This document shows, in pieces, positions 8,606-16,100 of a DNA stretch of 64,000 nucleotides. The position numbers and the translations under genes are program-made. Where the stretch lies: NCBI GenBank assembly GCA_938027685.1, contig CALJAM010000036.1:1-64000 (forward strand). The letters run 5' to 3'. The DNA is from an uncultured Bryobacteraceae bacterium (lineage in GTDB: Bacteria > Acidobacteriota > Terriglobia > Bryobacterales > Bryobacteraceae). The notes beneath the pieces were generated by a model that was not told the DNA's origin, did not search any database, and saw nothing but the letters and a program-made list of their open reading frames with translations. The first letter of the stretch is position 1, and each line of letters starts with the position of its first letter.

Positions 8606-9772
8606 ATGTTCGAGCAACTGAGCATTTTCTCGTTTCCCACCCGTATCCTGTTCGGTTGCGGTGCGGTCCGTCGCCTCTCGGACTGTCTGAGGGAAACCGG
8701 CGCTGCCAGGCCGCTCATCGTGACGGACCCCGGCGTCCGCCAGGCGGCGCCTTTCGCCTCAGTGGCCGGCGCGCTCGAGGCCGCGGGCATCCGATACGAG
8801 GTTTTTGCCGACGTGCACGGCAACCCGACCGAGGAGGACGTGCTGGCTGGGGTCGAACGCTACCGCGCGGCATCGTGCGATGGGGTCGTAGGGCTGGGCG
8901 GCGGAAGTGCGTTGGACGTGGCCAAGGCGGTGGTGGTCAAAGCGCGTCACGCCGAGCCGCTGGAGGAGCTGGAGGCACAGGCGGGCGGCTGGGAGCGCTT
9001 GACGGGGCCGTACGACCCGGTGATCGCGATCCCAACCACGGCGGGCACGGGCAGCGAGGTGGGGCGCTCGGCGGTGATCACGTCGCGGCGGCTGGGACGG
9101 AAGCTGATCATCTTCAGCCCGGAGCTTATGCCGAAGCGTGCGATTCTGGATCCGGAGCTGACCGTGAGCCTTCCGCCCGCGCTGACGGCGGCCACGGGCA
9201 TGGACGCCTTCACGCACTGCTTGGAGTCGTGGACGTGTCCGTTCTTCCACCCGCTTTGCGACGCCATCGCGATTCACGGGCTGGAACTGGTGGTGCGCTA
9301 CCTGGAGCGGGCGGTGCGGAACGGGTCCGATATCGAGGCGCGCGGCTACATGCAGATTGCAGCTACAATGGGGGCGATCGCGTTCCAGAAGGATCTGGGC
9401 GCGGCGCATTCGCTCTCCCACGCGCTGTCGACCGAGTTCGGACTCAACCATGGGCTGGCCAACGCCCTGTGCCTGCCCGCGGTGATGCGCTTCAACCTGC
9501 CCGAGGCAGCGCCGCAGTACGCGCGCGTGGCGGCGATGTTCGGCGTCCCCGTACACCAGATGGGCGAGCGGGAGGGGGCGAGGCACGCGGCGGTTGAAGT
9601 GGAACGTTTTTTGGATCGGCTGGGCATCGTGCGGGGCTTGCGGCACCACGGCGTGCCGCGCGAGAGTCTGCCCGCGCTGGCGCACAAGGCGTTCGAGGAT
9701 CCCTGTCATCGAACGAATATCAAGGCCTGCACCGAATCAGATCTGCTGAGACTATACGAGGAGAGCTGGTAA
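8606..9772 (+). CDS. Iron-containing alcohol dehydrogenase
   Basis: 388 aa. The ATG at 8606 follows GAAAGGTGA. Fe-ADH features in order: dinucleotide-binding GLGGGSALDVAKA (about residue 97), PTTAGTGSEVG (about 143), metal ligands Asp and His in GMDAFTHCLE (about 197-201), and His ligands in AAHSLSHALS and LNHGLANAL (about 265-285). It reduces or oxidises a small alcohol/aldehyde with NAD(P) in the cytoplasm. An aldehyde dehydrogenase follows 9 bases later, so the pair probably takes an alcohol to an acid in two steps. The substrate is unknown. Confidence 0.92.
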   Translation: MFEQLSIFSFPTRILFGCGAVRRLSDCLRETGAARPLIVTDPGVRQAAPFASVAGALEAAGIRYEVFADVHGNPTEEDVLAGVERYRAASCDGVVGLGGGSALDVAKAVVVKARHAEPLEELEAQAGGWERLTGPYDPVIAIPTTAGTGSEVGRSAVITSRRLGRKLIIFSPELMPKRAILDPELTVSLPPALTAATGMDAFTHCLESWTCPFFHPLCDAIAIHGLELVVRYLERAVRNGSDIEARGYMQIAATMGAIAFQKDLGAAHSLSHALSTEFGLNHGLANALCLPAVMRFNLPEAAPQYARVAAMFGVPVHQMGEREGARHAAVEVERFLDRLGIVRGLRHHGVPRESLPALAHKAFEDPCHRTNIKACTESDLLRLYEESW

Positions 9773-9781
9773 GGAGGCTGC

Positions 9782-11161
9782 ATGAGCTGGACGCTGATCA
9801 ACCCCGCGAACGAAACGGTCTACCGGACGATCGAAGCGACGCCGGAGGCAGAGCTGGAATCCATTCTGGAGCACATGCGGCGCGCGCAGCGGACGTGGCG
9901 CGAAGTGCCCGTCGAACGGCGCGTGGAGATCCTCCGGCCGTTTGTGGACGCTTTCCGTTCGATCAAGGAGCGGGTGGCGCTGGAGATCACTCGCCAGATG
10001 GGCAAGCCCATTCGCCAGTCGCTGCGCGAGGTGGACACGATGTTGGATCGAGCCGAGACGATGCTCAGGCTGGCGCCGGCCGCGCTGGCGGACGACGTGC
10101 TGGGCCCGAAACCCGGCTTCCGCCGTTTCATTCGCCACGAGCCGCTGGGGATCGTCCTCGACATTCCGGCGTGGAACTATCCGCTGCTGATCGCGGTCAA
10201 CGTGGTGATCCCGGCGCTGGCGGCGGGCAACGCGGTGCTCATCAAGCACGCACGGCTGACGCCGTTGTGCGGGGACGCGTTCGTCGAGGCGTTCGGTAAG
10301 ACGGACCTGCCGCGCGATCTCGTTGCCTCCATCCACGTGACGCACGAAACGGTGCGCAGGCTGATCCAGGCGCGGGCGGTGGATTTCATCTCGTTCACCG
10401 GATCGGTGGAGGGCGGCCGTCAGGTCTACCAGGAGGCCTCCCGCCAGTTGCTCGACATGGGACTGGAACTGGGCGGCAAGGATCCGGCCTTCGTCTGCGA
10501 GGATTGCGACTTCGATTTCACGGTCGAAAATCTGGTGGACGGCGCGTTTTACAACGCGGGGCAAAGCTGCTGCGCCGTGGAGCGCATATACGTCATGCGT
10601 CCGTTGTTCCGGCGCTTCGTCGACGCCTACGTGGCCGAGGTCGAAAAGTACGTCATCGGCGATCCCGAAGACGAGCGCACGACGCTGGGACCGCTGGCGC
10701 AGCGCAAAGCGGTGGAGTTCATGGAATTCCAGGTGCAGGACGCGGTGGCCAAGGGCGCGCGCGTACTGACCGGTGGCAGGAGACTGCCCGGACCAGGTTA
10801 CTACTTTCAGCCCACCGTGCTCGTCGATGTCGATCATTCCATGAGCGTCATGATGGAGGAAAGCTTCGGCCCCGTCATCGGCATCATGCCGGTGGACAGC
10901 GAGGAAGAAGCGATCCGCCTGATGAACGACAGCCCCTACGGGCTGACGGCTTCGATCTGGACGCGAGATGTCGAGCACGCCGAACGGCTGGGTGATCGGG
11001 TGGCGACGGGCACGCTCTACGTGAACCGCTGCGACTATCTGGATCCCGAGCTGGCCTGGGTGGGCATCAAGGACAGCGGGCACGGCTGTACGCTCTCGCA
11101 CCTTGGGTACCTTTACCTGACGCGGCCGAAGAGCTTCCACATCCGGATGCCGATTGCGTGA
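9782..11161 (+). CDS. Aldehyde dehydrogenase family protein
   Basis: 459 aa. A strong TAAGGAGG site precedes the ATG at 9782. The canonical pieces are visible: the active-site Asn region PAWNYPLL, SFTGSVEGGR in the Rossmann domain, general-base Glu in LELGGKDPAF (about residue 229), and catalytic Cys in NAGQSCCAVERIYV (about 263). A late EESFGPVIGIMP segment is also present. The length fits NAD(P)-dependent succinate-semialdehyde-like dehydrogenases. Nine bases from the iron alcohol dehydrogenase, it likely oxidises that enzyme's aldehyde product to a carboxylate. It is the last gene of the 5.6-11.2 kb cluster. Confidence 0.93.
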   Translation: MSWTLINPANETVYRTIEATPEAELESILEHMRRAQRTWREVPVERRVEILRPFVDAFRSIKERVALEITRQMGKPIRQSLREVDTMLDRAETMLRLAPAALADDVLGPKPGFRRFIRHEPLGIVLDIPAWNYPLLIAVNVVIPALAAGNAVLIKHARLTPLCGDAFVEAFGKTDLPRDLVASIHVTHETVRRLIQARAVDFISFTGSVEGGRQVYQEASRQLLDMGLELGGKDPAFVCEDCDFDFTVENLVDGAFYNAGQSCCAVERIYVMRPLFRRFVDAYVAEVEKYVIGDPEDERTTLGPLAQRKAVEFMEFQVQDAVAKGARVLTGGRRLPGPGYYFQPTVLVDVDHSMSVMMEESFGPVIGIMPVDSEEEAIRLMNDSPYGLTASIWTRDVEHAERLGDRVATGTLYVNRCDYLDPELAWVGIKDSGHGCTLSHLGYLYLTRPKSFHIRMPIA

Positions 11162-11434
11162 AGCGGTTCCGCGCAGGCTAGGAGCCGCTGGTCGGATGCG
11201 TGCAGCGCGGGTCGGCGGCGAATCGCGGTGGGCCTCTCGGTCGTCTAAGCGTGACCCGTGGCGGGTTGAACCGGGCAAACCGCGAGCGGCCGCTCCGGTG
11301 ACAGCCGCGGGAGTCGTGGCACGGCAAAGCCTGTGTCCTTGGACCAACGGCACTAACGGCTGGGGCTCCACAGGCTGGCCCCAACCTCGTATGGGCACAT
11401 TCAAGGCCTTCCAGGGCTCGTTCGGGGGATCACC

Positions 11435-12014
11435 ATGAAGACTGTGCGCTCACCACTTCTGGTCGCCCTCGTCCTGCTGCCCACGTTACTGCCGGGGGAG
11501 TGATTTCATTCAGCGACCAATTCGACCCCTCTCCTACGACATTCACGACCGTCGGCAACGGCTGGTTCGATCCCTCGGGAGCGCCCGTTTCGGTCATGTT
11601 CTGGGCAGCGATTTGGGGCAATACAGCGGCGTCTTGACGACCGCGGTGTGGACGGTCCTTACGGCCGATCCCGACCCGCGTTTCTACTGGTCGTATGGGA
11701 CGTGGGATGTAGACGGTCCTCTCCGGGGCCCAGCCGGCTACATCCTCAACGGCGTGCAATTCCAGCTCTCGGTCGACGCTGGTCCCGACGTACAGAGCGG
11801 CTTCGTCTCGGGCATCTCGATCGATCCAAGCGGCCAGTTTGGCTTCTAAGTGTGCAGCTTCGACGACATAGCGGGTCGAACCGCCGTTACCGTCACCGGC
11901 GTCCCGGAGCCGGCGAGCCTGGTGCTGTGCGGGTTATGGCTGACTACGATGGGATGGCTGCGCAGCTTACGGCACCGCAGGTCATGCTTACCGATGCCCC
12001 CGATGCGACAGTGA
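11435..12014 (+). pseudogene. Decayed PEP-CTERM surface protein gene
   Basis: The ATG at 11435 starts a clear signal peptide (MKTVRSPLLVALVLLPTLLP) that meets TGA at 11501. The coding sense continues in the +2 frame (GVISFSDQFDPSPTTFTTVG) to a stop at 11635. It then moves to the +1 frame (GQYSGVLTTAVWTVL to SGISIDPSGQFGF), hits TAA at 11847-11849, and continues in that frame to a classic exosortase sorting tail: VPEPASLVLCGLWL, a hydrophobic helix, then LRSLRHRR, ending at 12014. PEP-CTERM proteins are secreted and processed by an exosortase. Two frameshifts and one stop make this a pseudogene, unless the assembly has several errors here. Confidence 0.75.
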
Positions 12015-12761
12015 AGCCGCAGATTTGTCTGACGCACCGGCCGCATCGGTTTCGGCAACTGGTTGCGGCTGAGCAGCTCGATGGGGACGCGCCGGATGCG
12101 TATCGAGGATCAGGGGAAATAAGCTTCGCCTTGCGTAGCCGGTGCCTGTCGCGCGTCGTTGTGGGCCGGCTTTCCGGTCGCTTACAGCAGCCCTTACGTC
12201 GGGCAGTGTGTGCCGGAAGGTTCGGTCTTTATCGTCTCTGCAACCCGGAACTTACCCGCTGCTAGGAAGCTGGCAGGAGAGGAGCAGGGCCTTTTGACCG
12301 CGAGTCCGCCAAGACGACTCGCTCAGGCTGGTCAAACAGCTCCCCTGCTGTGTGTTGAGAGATAGTGGCTACGAGCCCCGTCAAGGTCGACGAGGAATTC
12401 CGCGATCCGGCGTCGTCACGCTGTTTCGCATAAGTTCATGGTAGGTTTCCGGGTCGCCGGAGTTTCGACCGGCGGTCGGTCGGGTGTCCGCTGAGCGGAA
12501 CAGACGAACGGCCGGTTTCGGCATCGAGCGCCGCATAGTCGTGGACCGTCGTCTTGCCGCCGGTCGGTTTGCTGCGGTGGCGGGTGAGGCAGACCTCGGC
12601 GGAGCATGCCTGTTTGGGCAAGCGCGAATCGCGTGGTCGCGCAGTAGCAAAACCGACATAGGCGAGCCCGGCAGTCTCCCCGCACGTCAGGCTCGGAACA
12701 GCGAAGAGATTGTCACTGCATGGAAGTTGCATACGGATCACACACCTGAGCCGCCCGCGAC
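12015..12761. other. Gene-poor stretch
   Basis: About 750 bases with only short overlapping open frames on both strands, none with a recognisable domain, ribosome site or conserved motif. Next to a decayed PEP-CTERM gene, it may be further eroded coding DNA, but I see no readable homologue. Confidence 0.5.
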
Positions 12762-12791
12762 TTGCCGACTTCAGGGAAAGCAACATATAAT
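12762..12791 (+). promoter_or_regulatory. Sigma70-type promoter of the HpcH/HpaI aldolase gene
   Basis: TTGCCG (12762-12767) and a perfect TATAAT (12786-12791) are 18 bases apart, about 40 bases before the ATG at 12833. A GAGGAG ribosome site lies between. The -10 is exact and the -35 is a 4/6 match. Confidence 0.5.
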
Positions 12792-12832
12792 GGCGCATCG
12801 CGTCGCGCTCAAGTCCGCGAGGAGATGAGCCC

Positions 12833-13618
12833 ATGCGCACCAACCGACTGCTCGAGGCGCTCCGCGCCGGCCGCGTCCCTCTGGGCCACATGATCATGGA
12901 GTTCGGTACGCGGGGCATGGCGCGATTGCTGGCGGCGGCGGGAGCGGAGTTCGTCGTGGTGGATATGGAGCACAGCGGCTTCGACATCGAGCGCATCTCG
13001 AACCTCATGGGCTGGTTGAGAGCTACGGAAGTCACGCCCATCGTGCGCGTGCCGCAGGATCACTACCACTTCATCGCGCGCGTTCTGGACGCAGGCGCTC
13101 TGGGCGTCATGGTGGGTAACGTGCGAAGCGCCGAGCAGGCCCGTGGGATCGTCCGTTCGGCCAAGTACGCGCCTGTGGGAGAGCGCGGCGTAGGCTTGGG
13201 GACCGCCCACACCGACTACACCGTGCCCGACGTCCCGACCTACTTTTCGTGGGCGAACAGCAACACGACGGTAGTGTGCCAGATCGAATCGCCGGAAGGC
13301 GTGGAAAGCGCCGAGGCCATCGCGGCCACCGAAGGAGTGGACGTGTTGTGGGTGGGGCACTGGGATCTGTCGCAAGCCTTGGGGATTCCGGGTCAGTTCC
13401 GGCACCCGCGCTTCTTGGCTGCCCTCGAGACCGTGGTCGCTGCCGCGCGTAAGCACGGAAAGGGGGCCGGCGCACAACCCGGCTCTCTGACCCAGGCCGA
13501 GGAATGGCTGAAGCTCGGCTTCAACGTGCTGTCGTGGAAAAGCGATATCGCGCTCTATCGCGACGCACTCCGACAGGAGTTGGCAGCGCTGCGCGAGCGG
13601 GTGGGAGGCCACGCATGA
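12833..13618 (+). CDS. HpcH/HpaI aldolase family protein
   Basis: 261 aa, a complete class II (divalent-metal) pyruvate aldolase TIM barrel. Visible motifs are VVVDMEHSGFD (about residue 41), the metal-binding Glu in CQIESPEGVE (about 147), and VGHWDLSQALGIPG (about 172), where the family more often has GPxDLS. Such enzymes cleave 2-keto-3-deoxy sugar acids or 4-hydroxy-2-oxo acids to pyruvate or glyoxylate plus an aldehyde in the cytoplasm. The next gene, a glycosidase, overlaps by ATGA (13615-13618), so the two are translationally coupled. A second, divergent paralogue lies at 59972-60760. Confidence 0.88.
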   Translation: MRTNRLLEALRAGRVPLGHMIMEFGTRGMARLLAAAGAEFVVVDMEHSGFDIERISNLMGWLRATEVTPIVRVPQDHYHFIARVLDAGALGVMVGNVRSAEQARGIVRSAKYAPVGERGVGLGTAHTDYTVPDVPTYFSWANSNTTVVCQIESPEGVESAEAIAATEGVDVLWVGHWDLSQALGIPGQFRHPRFLAALETVVAAARKHGKGAGAQPGSLTQAEEWLKLGFNVLSWKSDIALYRDALRQELAALRERVGGHA

Positions 13619-15273
13619 AACGGCTTGGTGGGTTGATGGGTCTCGTGGCTGCGACGTGGCTGTCCGGCGCGGAAGTCGGCAGGGTCGAAGTGTTCGCGGT
13701 CCTGGAGCTGAGCTTCCGCGGCCCTGTGCAGAGAGCCACGGACGCCCCCGCGCGGGACGTACAATTTTGGGTGCGATTCCGGCATGAAAGCGGGGCTCCG
13801 GAATACACCGTCCACGGCTTCTGGGACGGGGACGGACAAGGCGGCATCGAAGGCAACGTTTTCAAGGTGCGCTTCACGCCCACGAAGCCTGGATGCTGGC
13901 GTCTGATCCAGGTGCACTCCAACCGGACGGAGCTCAAAGGCCGGCACGAAGGCGATTGCCTCGTCGCGGTCGCCTCCCAGCGACGCGGCTTCTGGCTCGT
14001 GGACGAGGAAAGCGCCGGGCGGCGCTGGTACCGGCGTTCGGACGGATCCCATCAGTACATCATCGGCAACACGCACTACAGCTTCCTTTCCGGCCGGCGC
14101 GATGGCGGCAAACCGACAGGTGTGGCCGTCGCCGAGGACGTAGCGCGAAACGCAGAGTATTTCAAGAAGCTGCGTTTCAGCCTACACGGCGATCTTTATC
14201 CCGATCCGGTCGAGAAACCCTTCCTCGATGACGAGGGCCGTCCGACCGACCATGGCGATTACTCCCACCGCCCCAATCCACGTTGGTTCCATCAAAGGGC
14301 GGACGTAGCCGTGCAAACGGCCTTCAAGCTTGACCTCATCGCGGATCTGATCCTGGCGGGTCCAGATTCCGAAGCCGCGCGCTCGACTTTACGTGCCGCG
14401 GCCAATGGCGGCGATCCCGAGCCGTGGCTGCGATACGTGGCGGCGCGTTACGGCAGTTACCCCAACGTCTGGTTTTGCCTGGCCAACGAGTACGATTTGA
14501 GGACTCCGCGTTTCAGCGAGGAGCAGATCGCGCGCTGCGGCCGGCTGTTGCGTCGGCACCTGCCGTACAGGGAGACGCCCGTCAGCGTTCATCCCAACTC
14601 CCCTACCTTGTGGTCCGCGGTCTTCGATCGCACTGGCGATTGGTACGATCACCACATTATCCAGCGCAAGATCCGTACCTTGCCCGTGGCGGCCGATGTC
14701 ATGGCATCGATTTGGCGTAACCCCGAGGATGGCCGGCCCCGGTATCGACCGACGGTGAACGACGAACTCAGCTACCAGGGCGAGGGTGATCGTCATACCG
14801 AACAAGACACCATCGAGGCCCACCTGGGTGCTTTCCTCGGCGGCGGCTACGGCACGACGGGGTGGAAGTACGGTAACAAGCTCGGCCACTACTTCTGGGG
14901 TGCATTCCGCCCGGAGGAACACACGGCGGCGGACAACCTCAAATGGCTGCGCGAACAGATCGACCGTCACGTCCGCTTCTGGAGACTGGAGCCCGCCGCG
15001 GGGCCTTTCGGCAATCTCGATCCGGAGTTCCGCGCCATGGCATGGCCCGGCGAGGAGTACGTGCTGGGAACCAACAAGGCGCGCGCGGATCTGGTGGCCG
15101 AGCTACCGCCCGGACGCTGGCTCGTCCGCCGTTTTGACGCCATTGCCATGGAGGCGGTCGTTCTGGCCGAGGCGGCTGAGGGCCGCTTCCGGTTCGATGC
15201 TCCCGCCAGTCGCGCGGTGCTGTTTCACTTCCGCCGCCTGAGCGAGACTGCCGGTGGGCGGCCGGAGAACTAA
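13615..15273 (+). CDS. Secreted glycoside hydrolase, DUF5060 plus TIM barrel
   Basis: 552 aa from ATG 13615, which overlaps the preceding stop. Residues 1-19 are a signal peptide. Residues about 20-115 match the DUF5060 beta-domain (VFAVLELSFRGP, TVHGFWDGDG, VRFTPTKPGCW). A clan-A TIM barrel follows, beginning HQYIIGNTHYSFLSG. The probable acid/base Glu is in FCLANEYDL (about residue 292) and the nucleophile Glu in VNDELSYQGEG (about 383). Barrels of this type act on plant cell-wall oligosaccharides outside the cytoplasm. It is coupled to an HpcH/HpaI aldolase gene and faces the GntR regulator, whose stop codon overlaps its own (15270-15273). Confidence 0.82.
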   Translation: MKRLGGLMGLVAATWLSGAEVGRVEVFAVLELSFRGPVQRATDAPARDVQFWVRFRHESGAPEYTVHGFWDGDGQGGIEGNVFKVRFTPTKPGCWRLIQVHSNRTELKGRHEGDCLVAVASQRRGFWLVDEESAGRRWYRRSDGSHQYIIGNTHYSFLSGRRDGGKPTGVAVAEDVARNAEYFKKLRFSLHGDLYPDPVEKPFLDDEGRPTDHGDYSHRPNPRWFHQRADVAVQTAFKLDLIADLILAGPDSEAARSTLRAAANGGDPEPWLRYVAARYGSYPNVWFCLANEYDLRTPRFSEEQIARCGRLLRRHLPYRETPVSVHPNSPTLWSAVFDRTGDWYDHHIIQRKIRTLPVAADVMASIWRNPEDGRPRYRPTVNDELSYQGEGDRHTEQDTIEAHLGAFLGGGYGTTGWKYGNKLGHYFWGAFRPEEHTAADNLKWLREQIDRHVRFWRLEPAAGPFGNLDPEFRAMAWPGEEYVLGTNKARADLVAELPPGRWLVRRFDAIAMEAVVLAEAAEGRFRFDAPASRAVLFHFRRLSETAGGRPEN

Positions 15274-16004
15274 GGTCGCGCCGGGCCCGGCAACGTCACG
15301 GCGAGCGAGGCCATAGGGGAGGGAGAGTCGAGCAGGCTCTGAATCAGGTAGCGACCTGCCTGCTCCAGGTGTTCACGCATCAGGCGTTCGGCCCGATCGC
15401 CGTCGCGGGCCTCCAGCGCGGCCAGGATTTCCAGGTGCTGGCGGTGCGAAGCCAGCACCTTCTCGGGGATCTGCAGAGAGAGATTGCGAAACCGCCGGAA
15501 ATGATCCTGGAGCTGGCGGATCATGCCCGCCAAGGTTTGATTCCCGCACTCCTCGGAAATAAACAGGTGGAGCCGGTGGCCGCTCTCCGACATGGCCCTG
15601 AGGTCGCCGGGAGCCTCCAACGGATGGCGGCGCAGCTCGCCGCCGATCGCCGCCAGGTGCGCCGGGTCGGCCAGCGCAGCGGCCATGCGGGCGGCGGCGC
15701 CCTCCAGGGCTCCGCGCACGTAGTACATCTCCCGGATCTTCCGTAGGTCCAGCGGGGCCACAAAGGTGCCGAGGCGTGGCCGAATCTCGACGAAGCCTTC
15801 GCGCTCCAGCCGCTGTATGGCTTCCCGCACCGGGGTGCGGCTGAGTTTCATCTCGCGGAGGAACCGTTCGATGGGTACGGGTGCGTTCGGAGGGAGCCGG
15901 GCGGAGAGGATTTCCTCTTTGATGGCGCGGTAGGCCCGCTCGGTCAGCGAGAGGTCCTCGGAGCGGACGCGCTTGCCTTGCTTTTCACGCATGTGCGATT
16001 GCAT
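15270..16004 (-). CDS. GntR family regulator, FCD (FadR) subfamily
   Basis: About 244 aa. The frame is open further upstream, but conserved sequence begins around ATGs at 16004 or 15992; 16031 is also possible. The winged helix-turn-helix spans roughly residues 18-85 (LTERAYRAIKEEIL, then RTPVREAIQRLEREGFVEIRP). The FCD ligand domain has the metal-binding His pattern (SGHRLHLFISEECGN and SHRQHLEIL). Regulators of this class sense organic or sugar acids and repress nearby genes. It is divergent from the 16.1-24.3 kb cluster, and a 15-base inverted repeat lies inside that cluster's promoter, a likely operator. Confidence 0.85.
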   Translation of the reverse strand: MQSHMREKQGKRVRSEDLSLTERAYRAIKEEILSARLPPNAPVPIERFLREMKLSRTPVREAIQRLEREGFVEIRPRLGTFVAPLDLRKIREMYYVRGALEGAAARMAAALADPAHLAAIGGELRRHPLEAPGDLRAMSESGHRLHLFISEECGNQTLAGMIRQLQDHFRRFRNLSLQIPEKVLASHRQHLEILAALEARDGDRAERLMREHLEQAGRYLIQSLLDSPSPMASLAVTLPGPARP

Positions 16005-16043
16005 AATAGCACAGCCCGTCGGAGAACTCATCAGAACACCCCA

Positions 16044-16072
16044 TTGACATCCTGATAATGCATCAGTAAAAT
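16044..16072 (+). promoter_or_regulatory. Promoter with palindrome in its spacer, probable GntR operator
   Basis: TTGACA (16044-16049) and TAAAAT (16067-16072) are exactly 17 bases apart. The spacer contains the inverted repeat CTGAT-aatgc-ATCAG (16052-16066). A GGAGG ribosome site (16091-16095) and the TonB receptor ATG (16101) follow. The divergent FCD-type GntR gene begins about 40 bases upstream. A repressor bound in the spacer would block RNA polymerase. Promoter and palindrome are seen directly; the regulator pairing is inferred. Confidence 0.65.
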
Positions 16073-16100
16073 ACCAGAGACAAGACTCGAGGAGGACACC

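Noticed and set aside
9752-11404. 550-codon minus-strand open frame across the aldehyde dehydrogenase
   Set aside because: His/Arg-rich antisense shadow with no motif; the plus strand encodes a complete ALDH.
12436-13041. Possible transposase remnant on the minus strand before the aldolase gene
   Set aside because: Arg-rich short frames with no DDE-type or other recognisable motif; half of it lies antisense to the aldolase gene.
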